The position numbers and the translations under genes are program-made. The notes beneath the pieces were generated by a model. The model did not search any database and was not told the DNA's origin. It saw nothing but the letters and a program-made list of their open reading frames with translations. A DNA stretch of 6,059 nucleotides from Candidatus Geothermarchaeota archaeon (GTDB lineage Archaea > Thermoproteota > Nitrososphaeria > Geothermarchaeales > JDFR-13): assembly GCA_015522055.1 (NCBI GenBank), contig WAMZ01000017.1:1-6059 (forward strand), read 5' to 3'. This document shows, piece after piece, positions 1-5,807 of the stretch. Each line of letters starts with the position of its first letter. Positions within the stretch are counted from its first letter, which is position 1.

Positions 1-59
1 AAATTAAACTTTTTACATTTCAAGATATAAATCCTATTTTTAAATCCCACAATCTATCT
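1..59. other. A/T-rich tail beyond moaE, no gene recognised
   Basis: No gene is visible in these bases. Two T-runs on the plus strand (11-15 and 37-41) could serve as an archaeal terminator for an unseen plus-strand gene converging on moaE. The minus strand, along which moaE would continue, has no T-run of comparable length. Confidence 0.25.
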
Positions 60-479
60 CTAAATCCATTCGCTACTTCCATCTGAATATATCTCCTTCT
101 TAAAGATAGGTGGCCTAGTCTTATAACCCTCTATAGCCGCCTTCATAGCCTCATACATATTCTTACGACTGGGTGCAGCTATAGCCACATATACTATAGG
201 CTCACCAACACCGAATTCACCCACTGCATGGCATATCTCCACATCATTAAGGCCATAACGCTCCCTAACCTCCTCCGCTATACGTCTAAGCTCCTCACTA
301 GCCACCTCCTCATAAGCCTCTAGGTATAAAGCTTTGACATCACCCCTGACCCCGCTCCTCTTAACATGACCTATAAAAATATTTATCGCGCCCGACCTAC
401 CATCACTATTCCTCTCAATAAACCTACTTATCAACTCACTAGGGACCCAGTTACGCTTATGCACAATACCGCTAGCCAA
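60..479 (-). CDS. moaE: Molybdopterin synthase catalytic (large) subunit MoaE
   Basis: MoaE works with the sulfur carrier MoaD to insert the dithiolene sulfurs into precursor Z (cyclic pyranopterin monophosphate), giving molybdopterin for molybdenum or tungsten enzymes in the cytoplasm. The 139-residue product has the usual family length. It shows the N-terminal GAI-x-IFIGHV block (about 30-39), the LYLEAYEEVA segment (51-60), the H-x-VGE-x-GVGE block (84-93) and the C-terminal KTRPPIFKKE block (120-129). K120 and K127 have the same seven-residue spacing as the catalytic lysines K119 and K126 of E. coli MoaE. Two family positions differ: the usual Arg after the FxGxV motif is K40 (followed by R41), and the common HR pair is S104-R105. 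The start is a TTG, chosen because a GGTGAT ribosome binding site lies six bases upstream of it. MoaD is not in the window. It is transcribed divergently from the carboxyltransferase gene. Confidence 0.93.
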   Translation of the reverse strand: MASGIVHKRNWVPSELISRFIERNSDGRSGAINIFIGHVKRSGVRGDVKALYLEAYEEVASEELRRIAEEVRERYGLNDVEICHAVGEFGVGEPIVYVAIAAPSRKNMYEAMKAAIEGYKTRPPIFKKEIYSDGSSEWI

Positions 480-484
480 AGCGA

Positions 485-490
485 ATCACC
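485..490 (-). promoter_or_regulatory. Ribosome binding site GGTGAT of moaE
   Basis: On the minus strand GGTGAT, complementary to the archaeal 16S rRNA 3' end (AUCACC), lies five bases before the TTG start (six bases counting from GGTGA). It decides the rare TTG start of moaE. Confidence 0.7.
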
Positions 491-511
491 AAATAATTAG
501 GATAACATAGG

Positions 512-521
512 AATTATATGT
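512..521 (-). promoter_or_regulatory. Putative TATA box for moaE
   Basis: The minus strand reads CATATAATTC here. The centre is about 26 bases upstream of position 490, so a transcript would begin at or just before the ribosome binding site, giving a very short leader. This is inferred from A/T composition and spacing only. Confidence 0.35.
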
Positions 522-540
522 AACTAGATTTGTAAATCAA

Positions 541-562
541 TATATATTAGATTCTTATATCT
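541..562 (+). promoter_or_regulatory. Putative TATA box region for the carboxyltransferase gene
   Basis: Two TATA-like stretches occur: TATATATTAG at 541-550 and CTTATATC at 554-561. With the usual 25-30 base archaeal spacing they would start transcription near 570 or near 583-587. A third candidate, GCATATAG at 579-586, would predict a nearly leaderless transcript beginning around 610. The sequence alone does not say which is used. No good ribosome binding site precedes the ATG at 610, which fits a leaderless or very short-leader message. Confidence 0.4.
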
Positions 563-609
563 AGCAATTCATTAATTAGCATATAGATGCCAGTTAACAG
601 GTTTTAGTC

Positions 610-1914
610 ATGCCTGTCGAAGATATAATAATTAGACGTGTCATGCACGGCCATATCGAGAAGGAGAAAGCAGGGTGTATAACATCCTACAAATCTTCCC
701 ATGATGGTATCAATGTCTCACTTATAGTATTTGACTATAGTTATAAAGCTGGTACAATTGGATACGAGGAGGCGGGATACCTGAAGAGAATATTTAGATA
801 TAGACCTGAAGAAAAGGAAATAATATACATCGTCCTACGCAGTGGCGGCGCCAGGATAGATGATGGGCCACTCTCTCTTGAGGAGTTGGCCTCAGCGATA
901 TCCGAGTTAGCTAGACCCCATAAACACAAGGTTATAGTAACAATAGTTGATGGTGTTGCAGCTGGTGGGGGAGCCCTAATAACCTATCTATCTGATATTA
1001 AAATAGCATCCAGTGATAGAGGGGCAATATTCATACATGGACCGAAAATATATAAGAATATAAGTGGGGTAGATGTAGATATAACTGAATTTGGAGGGGC
1101 ACAGGTGCATAGCGAGGAGACAGGAATAATAAATTTTACGTACGATAATGAAGATGATATCGCTGTACTAATAGGCAAACTTCACGAATTTATGGTCCAC
1201 TCATTAACCCGGGAGAGATTCAGCTACGATATTGAGAAGGATGACTACGCAATAGTTAGGTGTTGCGGTAAATGTAGCGGTAAACTACTGCTAAAGTTAA
1301 TGGCAGATAATGGGTTTACACTAGAGCTTAATAGAGGTGTTGGTGATGAAGTATCAACTAGCCTATGCTACATAGGTGGGTGGCCCACGGCATTCATAGG
1401 CATCGACAGCACGGTTAACGATGGTAGAATCGGCTTGAAGGCCCTACTCAAGATCAAGAACCTTGTGAGACTAGCTAGAAATCTGGATATACCCATCGTA
1501 TATCTATGCGACTCACCAGGAATCTTGGATACACCGGATTCAGAGAAGAGTAGGCTGATATCCGTCTTTGTAGATACATTAATTGAAGCCTCAAAGCATA
1601 GGTATAAAAGCGCGACGATAGTCATCGGAGGATGCTATGGCCCATCATATATACTCACCTCATCCCTCTCACTGGTATCATCGATAATATTCTTGTGGAG
1701 AGACGCTAAGGTCGGAGTATTATCCCCGCGGGATGCATACAACATCGGGTTTAAGAGGAGAGACGGTGACCCCGATATATACGAACAATGGTTTATAGAG
1801 AGATATACTAATATTGGGTTGGGAGAACATGGAGAGAGAATTAAAGAAATCGATGTAGAGGATACCAAGATTGAGCTGATAAAATGGCTATCCTCGGTCT
1901 ATACTGGACAATAA
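610..1914 (+). CDS. Carboxyltransferase of the acyl-CoA carboxylase/decarboxylase superfamily, short divergent form
   Basis: The family moves a carboxyl group between biotin and an acyl-CoA (acetyl-, propionyl-CoA carboxylase beta subunits) or removes it (methylmalonyl-CoA and glutaconyl-CoA decarboxylase alpha, malonate decarboxylase). Both crotonase-like halves are visible. The N half has SGGARIDDG (78-86), the VAAGGGA oxyanion loop (116-122), FIHGPKIYK (141-149) and EFGGAQVHSEETG (160-172). The C half has the GRIGLKA-like segment (272-278), DIPIVYLCDSPG (293-304) and GGCYGPSY (340-347). It is 434 residues against about 510-520 for typical beta subunits, lacking the usual N-terminal stretch of about 60-80 residues. 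The second oxyanion loop is odd: the common YGGAY is YGPSY. A CCGKC cluster (218-222) lies between the halves. No biotin carboxylase or biotin carrier gene is in the window, so direction and substrate are unknown. The gene stands alone and ends inside the convergent neighbour. Confidence 0.8.
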   Translation: MPVEDIIIRRVMHGHIEKEKAGCITSYKSSHDGINVSLIVFDYSYKAGTIGYEEAGYLKRIFRYRPEEKEIIYIVLRSGGARIDDGPLSLEELASAISELARPHKHKVIVTIVDGVAAGGGALITYLSDIKIASSDRGAIFIHGPKIYKNISGVDVDITEFGGAQVHSEETGIINFTYDNEDDIAVLIGKLHEFMVHSLTRERFSYDIEKDDYAIVRCCGKCSGKLLLKLMADNGFTLELNRGVGDEVSTSLCYIGGWPTAFIGIDSTVNDGRIGLKALLKIKNLVRLARNLDIPIVYLCDSPGILDTPDSEKSRLISVFVDTLIEASKHRYKSATIVIGGCYGPSYILTSSLSLVSSIIFLWRDAKVGVLSPRDAYNIGFKRRDGDPDIYEQWFIERYTNIGLGEHGERIKEIDVEDTKIELIKWLSSVYTGQ

Positions 1915-2823
1915 ATCATAGAGTATCGACTGTATAGACTCTATACTATCTAACTTACCCATGACCCAGTTAGCCCTTCCCCCGCCTCTGCCACCTAATT
2001 TATTGAAGAGTCCACGCGCAACAGTCCTCATATCAAGATTGAGACGTTCATTACATGCAAGTAGAAACCTATAACCATCTCCTACATCCGATACCGCCAA
2101 AATTATCCCGAAGTATTCCCTAATCCATTCATCGGCAAGCCTACCAACCTCATCCATGTCCATACCCGGCGCCTCGATATACTTAACCCGATACCCATGG
2201 AAAGAATATTCTGGTGAGGAGTTGAATATACGCTTAGTAATTTTTCTAAGCCTCCGATTGGCATCGACATTCCTATCAACCAAATTATCTATCGCCCTCA
2301 ATACATCATCAATATTACAAGATAGTCTATTGGAAACCTCATCGGCCAACCGAGATACCTGTAATGCATAATCCAGAGCCGCAAATCCAACTAAATATCT
2401 AATTATATACCTCCCCCTCTTAGCCTTATTTAGAGAGACTGGAAGAAACATATATGCATCTCCAGTCCTAGATAAATGTGGCATCCTACATGCCGCATAA
2501 TCAAATCCCTCCACAATTACTACCCTAACTGGAGGCTCTATCCTTTCTTCGTAAGCCCTAAGGTCGGGATACCTCCTCACAGCCTCACCGACAGAGTCGA
2601 ATACCTCTATGCGAATAGGCCTATCATCCAGAATAACCATATTGGCTATCCTCGCCGCATCAACAACCTCATCCCAAGATAAATCCATAGCCTCCACAAA
2701 AATCTCGTTTACCAAATCCCCATGCTCAACCTTCCTAACCCTCACACTACTATTAATAGAGGTTAAAGCCCTCATGAAAATATGCTCAGACGTATGGGCC
2801 TTCCTAATATCCAATGGCACCAC
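1888..2823 (-). CDS. AlaX-like alanyl-tRNA editing protein with C-terminal DHHA1 domain
   Basis: Free-standing relatives of the alanyl-tRNA synthetase editing domain hydrolyse mischarged Ser- or Gly-tRNA(Ala). Numbering from the GTG at 2823, the zinc ligands are all present: HTSEH (H10, H14) and CRMPH (C112, H116), followed by the TGD that matches the family TGE. The usual CGGTH has become CRMPH. The C-terminal part (about 210-311) resembles DHHA1, ending in GGRGGGR (277-283) followed by ANWVMGK, a tRNA-binding motif seen in AlaRS. The protein begins almost at the first zinc histidine, so the Gly-rich beta-barrel domain that precedes it in AlaRS and longer AlaX proteins is absent. The frame is open upstream to a GTG at 2865, but those 14 extra codons are translated from a TATA-like sequence and give an aromatic-rich peptide, so I prefer the adjacent GTGs at 2823 or 2820. 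Editing specificity cannot be read here. Confidence 0.78.
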   Translation of the reverse strand: MVPLDIRKAHTSEHIFMRALTSINSSVRVRKVEHGDLVNEIFVEAMDLSWDEVVDAARIANMVILDDRPIRIEVFDSVGEAVRRYPDLRAYEERIEPPVRVVIVEGFDYAACRMPHLSRTGDAYMFLPVSLNKAKRGRYIIRYLVGFAALDYALQVSRLADEVSNRLSCNIDDVLRAIDNLVDRNVDANRRLRKITKRIFNSSPEYSFHGYRVKYIEAPGMDMDEVGRLADEWIREYFGIILAVSDVGDGYRFLLACNERLNLDMRTVARGLFNKLGGRGGGRANWVMGKLDSIESIQSILYDLLSSIDRG

Positions 2824-2850
2824 CCCATACCAACATTCAAGTTGAACCCA

Positions 2851-2860
2851 AAAATATATA
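2851..2860 (-). promoter_or_regulatory. Putative TATA box for the AlaX-like gene
   Basis: The minus strand reads TATATATTTT. Its centre is 32-36 bases upstream of the GTG codons at 2823 and 2820, so transcription would begin near 2829 with a leader of under ten bases. The box lies inside the longest open frame, which argues that the GTG at 2865 is not the real start. Confidence 0.45.
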
Positions 2861-2871
2861 GCCACGAATAA

Positions 2872-2888
2872 CTACAAATAATTAATTA
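2872..2888 (+). promoter_or_regulatory. Putative TATA-like element for the MFS transporter gene
   Basis: An A/T-rich stretch (CTACAAATAATTAATTA) lies about 42-58 bases before the ATG at 2930. A start of transcription near 2905-2912 is plausible. A GGGGA at 2916-2920, nine bases before the ATG, is a weak ribosome binding site candidate. The match to an archaeal TATA box is loose. Confidence 0.3.
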
Positions 2889-2929
2889 CCAACCAGATTA
2901 CGGCATCAGTAAATAGGGGAACACTACAA

Positions 2930-4267
2930 ATGAAGAGACTTGGAAAAATCTTTAGAGGAGTGGGGAGAGAAGGGATTATAATAATATTTATAGCCCTGGC
3001 CGTACAACTCGGATTCAGCACATTACAACCCATAATCCAGTATTATATAGAGGCTCTAGAGGACCCCTCAATCCCACCTCCAGAGACCAGGGCTGGCGTA
3101 AGGTTCACCCCAGATGTAATATGGTACATTGCATTTAATATAGCTGCATTTATGATACTACGATCACCCTCAGCAGCCATATTCGGGAGGCTCAGTGATA
3201 AACTAGGTAGGAAGAGGCTAATCGTGATAGGCCTATTCCTATACATAGTTATCGGTATACTACTGGCTATAGCTAGAACAGCCTTAGATGTAGTGATAGT
3301 GAGAGCACTCCAGGGAATAACCTCGGCCATGGTCTGGCCAGTAGCTGAGGCTATGATGATGGATAAGGTAGACCCCTCCGTGAGAACTAGGGCCATGACA
3401 CTATACGTAATGTCACTTAACATTGGGAACCTAGTCGGCCCGGGACTAGGAGGTTTAATATACAATACATTTTATTACATAGTGAAGTCTAGCAGAGCCA
3501 TTGATATACTTAGACCCACCGTATTATCCCAAGTCCCACTCTTCATAATAGCATTCCTACTCAGCCTATATCTTAAAGAATCGAGATATACTCAACACAT
3601 GAGCCGGCCCCCCGATATGTATACTGATGGTCCTCACACAATACATACTAATACGGCGGAGAATGAGAGGATAATCAAAAGGTCAATTAATGTAGTATTC
3701 TTCTCAGGTGCAGTAAATGGATTCAGTGTAGGCATCATAGCATCAGTCCTCATAGTCTACATAAGTGAATACATAGTCAAGGAACCAATCTATATAGGCG
3801 GGATACAATTATTCGCCAGCCTATCAGGACTGGCTGCAGCCTATCCAATAGCATCCTATACAGACAGGAAGTGGGGAAAGAAGAATATGTTTATGTTCTC
3901 AATGGCTATTAGAAGTATCGCGCTACTAATGATAGGCCTAGTAACCAATATATATGGGCTTCTAATAGGTATGGCCCTAGCCAACATCTCATTCAACACC
4001 GGAATGCCCAGCATTAGGGCTATACAAGCCGACTTGACAAAAAGCTACCATAGAGGAAAGATATTTGGATATCAGCAGGCCATGTTCAACATGGGTATGG
4101 GAGCCGGATCCATAGCCAGTGCATATCTATACATTCAATACGCCCATAGACTAATAGCGGGTGTCGATGGAGTAGTAATAATATTCTTACTAGCATCCCT
4201 ATTAACACTGTCAGCACTTATAATTGCATATAGATGGCTGGTAGATACAAGACTAGTTACCATATAA
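2930..4267 (+). CDS. Major facilitator superfamily (MFS) transporter
   Basis: This is an integral membrane secondary transporter with the two-half MFS layout. TM1 covers about 16-43 and TM2 about 63-85. The signature loop-2/3 motif A is complete, GRLSDKLGRKRL (86-97), with its key D90. RALQG (125-129) fits motif B and GNLVGPGLGG (166-175) fits the glycine-rich motif C. A hydrophilic central loop of about 35-40 residues (216-252) separates the halves. A second, degenerate motif A with D312 and GKK (308-319) opens the C half. The 445-residue length is normal. The first extracellular loop (44-62) is proline-rich. The substrate cannot be deduced. It is divergent from the AlaX-like gene and followed after 45 bases by the CoA ligase genes, so a role in carrying an organic acid that feeds the ligase is conceivable but unproven. 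MFS drug exporters share the same motifs. Confidence 0.9.
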   Translation: MKRLGKIFRGVGREGIIIIFIALAVQLGFSTLQPIIQYYIEALEDPSIPPPETRAGVRFTPDVIWYIAFNIAAFMILRSPSAAIFGRLSDKLGRKRLIVIGLFLYIVIGILLAIARTALDVVIVRALQGITSAMVWPVAEAMMMDKVDPSVRTRAMTLYVMSLNIGNLVGPGLGGLIYNTFYYIVKSSRAIDILRPTVLSQVPLFIIAFLLSLYLKESRYTQHMSRPPDMYTDGPHTIHTNTAENERIIKRSINVVFFSGAVNGFSVGIIASVLIVYISEYIVKEPIYIGGIQLFASLSGLAAAYPIASYTDRKWGKKNMFMFSMAIRSIALLMIGLVTNIYGLLIGMALANISFNTGMPSIRAIQADLTKSYHRGKIFGYQQAMFNMGMGAGSIASAYLYIQYAHRLIAGVDGVVIIFLLASLLTLSALIIAYRWLVDTRLVTI

Positions 4268-4276
4268 TAAGTATTC

Positions 4277-4286
4277 TAATTAAATA
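4277..4286 (+). promoter_or_regulatory. Putative TATA box for the CoA ligase operon
   Basis: The sequence CTAATTAAATAA (4276-4287) is centred about 30 bases before the ATG at 4313 and no ribosome binding site sits next to that ATG. This fits a leaderless operon transcript beginning at or just before the start codon. The GGAG at 4291-4294 is about 18 bases away, too far to serve as a normal ribosome binding site. Read-through from the transporter gene is also possible. Confidence 0.4.
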
Positions 4287-4312
4287 ATCCGGAGAAACGA
4301 ATCCTATTATTA

Positions 4313-5551
4313 ATGGTAAGACTATATGAGTATGAGGCCAAGAATATCCTAAATAAATATGGAATAAAGACACCAAAGAGGCTGCTCCTCACCCATAGAG
4401 ACGTTGAAAAACTTGATGAAATAGAAGATATATTTCATTATCCCCTGGTTTTAAAAGCTCAAGTACTCCACGGCAGAAGAGCGAGAAGCGGTCTAGTAAA
4501 AATAGTTAAGACCCAAAAGGAATTTCGCCACCGACTAATAGAAATATTCGATTCCATAAAGAAGATTGGTGGCCAGCCAAGGGTCTTAATAGAGGAATAT
4601 ATCCAACCTAAGAAAGAATATATGCTCTCCATCACCACCTCAAACTCAAGATATGTAAAGGGACCCATACTCCTATTCGGACGTGGTGGCGTCGATATAG
4701 AGGAGAGGCGAGAGGTATATAAAATACCTATTAACTATATCGAGGGGCCCAATAAAAATGAAATAGCGAGACTCCTTAAGGAACTGGAGGTAGATAAATA
4801 TGAGGAGATACTTACAATAATAGACAGGATATACAAGTTATATAAGGAGTATGACTGCCGTCTCATAGAAATAAACCCCCTGACATATACAGACATCGGG
4901 TATATAGCATTAGATGCACGTATAAGTATAGATGATAATTCCGCGCATAAACACATAGACATTAATGAAAGAATACCTATAGAGATGGATAGGGAAGCCA
5001 CAAGTCTAGAAAAGGCCGCTTATAAAATAGAGTTGAATGACTATAGAGGGATATCATTCTTTATAGAGCAGGATACAGGCGGCGAAGGACCGTTAATAGG
5101 CTTCCATGGAATAGGGGGAGGGGGTGCGTTAATAGGCCTCGATATATTACTAAGGAGGGGGTTTAGGGTAGCCAATTACAGCGACACCAGTGGAAACCCC
5201 CCGGCATCAAAGATATATAGAATAGCTAAGATCATACTATCAATACCGAACATAGAGGCCTATGTATTAATATCACCTAATATAGCTAATCAAGAGATGT
5301 GGTATACCGCCCTAGGACTCGTTAAGGCATTTAGGGAGGAGCTATCCAATAGACCAGGCTTCCCGATAGCCATACTTTGGGGAGGTAACAAGGCCTCTGA
5401 AGCATCTAGGATATTGGTGGAGAAGACAAGAGACCTCAACCTAACATTAATAATACATACCGTAGACCCCGTTATCAGCCCCGATGGAGACATCTATGGA
5501 GTAGGTGAATTGGCCGATGAATTGATGCAGGTGATTAGGCATGGAGAATAA
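4313..5551 (+). CDS. sucC: Succinyl-CoA ligase beta-like subunit (ATP-grasp CoA ligase, substrate open)
   Basis: SucC pairs with SucD to interconvert an acid, CoA and ATP (or GTP) with acyl-CoA. The 412 residues cover the whole subunit: an ATP-grasp N half beginning YEYEAKNILNKYGI (5-18), the nucleotide-binding lysine region KAQVLHG (48-54), IEEYIQPKKEY (93-103), the metal-binding EINPL (186-190) and LDARISIDDN (200-209, with D201), then the CoA-ligase C half. Several loops differ from ordinary SucC. The usual GGRGKAGGVK is GRRARSGLVK (54-63). DVGGGA is replaced by DTSGNPP (291-297). GGIxRCD is replaced by SPNIANQ (321-327). The C half pattern NYSDTSGNPP...AKIILS (288-310) recalls the NYxxYSGAP...AKTILS pattern of ATP-citrate lyase and its citryl-CoA synthetase relatives, while the DDNxxxxH element and the SucD that follows are of the succinyl type. 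Citrate, malate or another acid remain possible. The stop overlaps the ferredoxin start. Confidence 0.85.
   Translation: MVRLYEYEAKNILNKYGIKTPKRLLLTHRDVEKLDEIEDIFHYPLVLKAQVLHGRRARSGLVKIVKTQKEFRHRLIEIFDSIKKIGGQPRVLIEEYIQPKKEYMLSITTSNSRYVKGPILLFGRGGVDIEERREVYKIPINYIEGPNKNEIARLLKELEVDKYEEILTIIDRIYKLYKEYDCRLIEINPLTYTDIGYIALDARISIDDNSAHKHIDINERIPIEMDREATSLEKAAYKIELNDYRGISFFIEQDTGGEGPLIGFHGIGGGGALIGLDILLRRGFRVANYSDTSGNPPASKIYRIAKIILSIPNIEAYVLISPNIANQEMWYTALGLVKAFREELSNRPGFPIAILWGGNKASEASRILVEKTRDLNLTLIIHTVDPVISPDGDIYGVGELADELMQVIRHGE
5530..5535 (+). promoter_or_regulatory. Ribosome binding site GGTGAT of the ferredoxin gene
   Basis: GGTGAT lies five bases before the ATG at 5541, inside the last codons of the SucC-like gene. 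It is the same element as upstream of moaE and supports this overlapping start. Confidence 0.7.
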
Positions 5552-5807
5552 ATTATCTTTCAAGTTAAGAACAGGTGAGTTGATAATAGAGTTGGATAAA
5601 TGCGTTGGGTGTGAGGCATATGAATGTGTAAAGGCATGTAGCCTCTACGGTAGACATCTATTCAGAATCAAGCTGGGTAGTTGGGGGCCTATACCGATCT
5701 ATGACAAAGATGAGTTTAGAAGAAGGTGTATAGAATGTATAGCATGTGAGATAATGTGTCCAAACCACGCCATAAAACTCATACTACCGATAGAGGTTGA
5801 TTACTAA
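5541..5807 (+). CDS. Small dicluster ferredoxin-type protein (two Fe4S4 motifs) inside the sucC-sucD cluster
   Basis: This 88-residue, probably cytoplasmic protein carries two cysteine sets: C21-x2-C24-x4-C29-x3-C33 and C63-x2-C66-x2-C69-x3-C73-P74. The second is a canonical Fe4S4 motif. The first has a four-residue middle spacing, as seen in the inner clusters of DmsB/NrfC/HycB-type electron-transfer subunits, but with Ser rather than Pro after the last Cys. The eight cysteines predict two Fe4S4 clusters. A 29-residue linker with a GSWGPIP turn (46-52) separates the motifs. It overlaps the SucC-like gene by 11 bases and the SucD gene by one base, so co-translation is likely. A natural role is electron carrier for a 2-oxoacid:ferredoxin oxidoreductase feeding the acyl-CoA pool. 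It could instead be a subunit of a larger complex encoded downstream. No signal peptide or membrane segment is seen. Confidence 0.85.
   Translation: MENKLSFKLRTGELIIELDKCVGCEAYECVKACSLYGRHLFRIKLGSWGPIPIYDKDEFRRRCIECIACEIMCPNHAIKLILPIEVDY
5793..5801 (+). promoter_or_regulatory. Ribosome binding site of sucD
   Basis: GAGGTTGAT, one inserted T away from the ideal GAGGTGAT, ends five bases before the ATG at 5807. It lies within the last codons of the ferredoxin gene and supports coupled translation. Confidence 0.55.

Noticed and set aside
1263..1275. An AccD-type zinc ribbon in the carboxyltransferase
   Set aside because: AccD has its four-cysteine ribbon at the N-terminus. Here there are three clustered cysteines mid-protein with no second pair close by.
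1368..1868. Minus-strand open frames of 85 and 77 codons
   Set aside because: They are shadows of the carboxyltransferase C half and have no motif or ribosome binding site.
1888..2865. A truncated alanyl-tRNA synthetase pseudogene
   Set aside because: The frame is intact, has its own promoter, and keeps all zinc ligands and the DHHA1 glycine motif, so a free-standing editing protein fits better.
3043..3465. A 140-codon open frame antisense to the transporter
   Set aside because: It lies wholly within the MFS gene, whose motifs A, B and C are clear in the other strand. Its product is Ser/Ile/Pro-rich with no recognisable motif.
4735..5001. An 88-codon antisense frame in the CoA ligase gene
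   Set aside because: It is a shadow of the ATP-grasp coding sequence, dominated by Ser/Ile from antisense ATA/GAT codons.
4313..5551. Calling the gene ATP-citrate lyase outright
   Set aside because: The DDN element and the canonical SucD that follows are of the succinyl type, and the resemblance rests on short loops recalled from memory.
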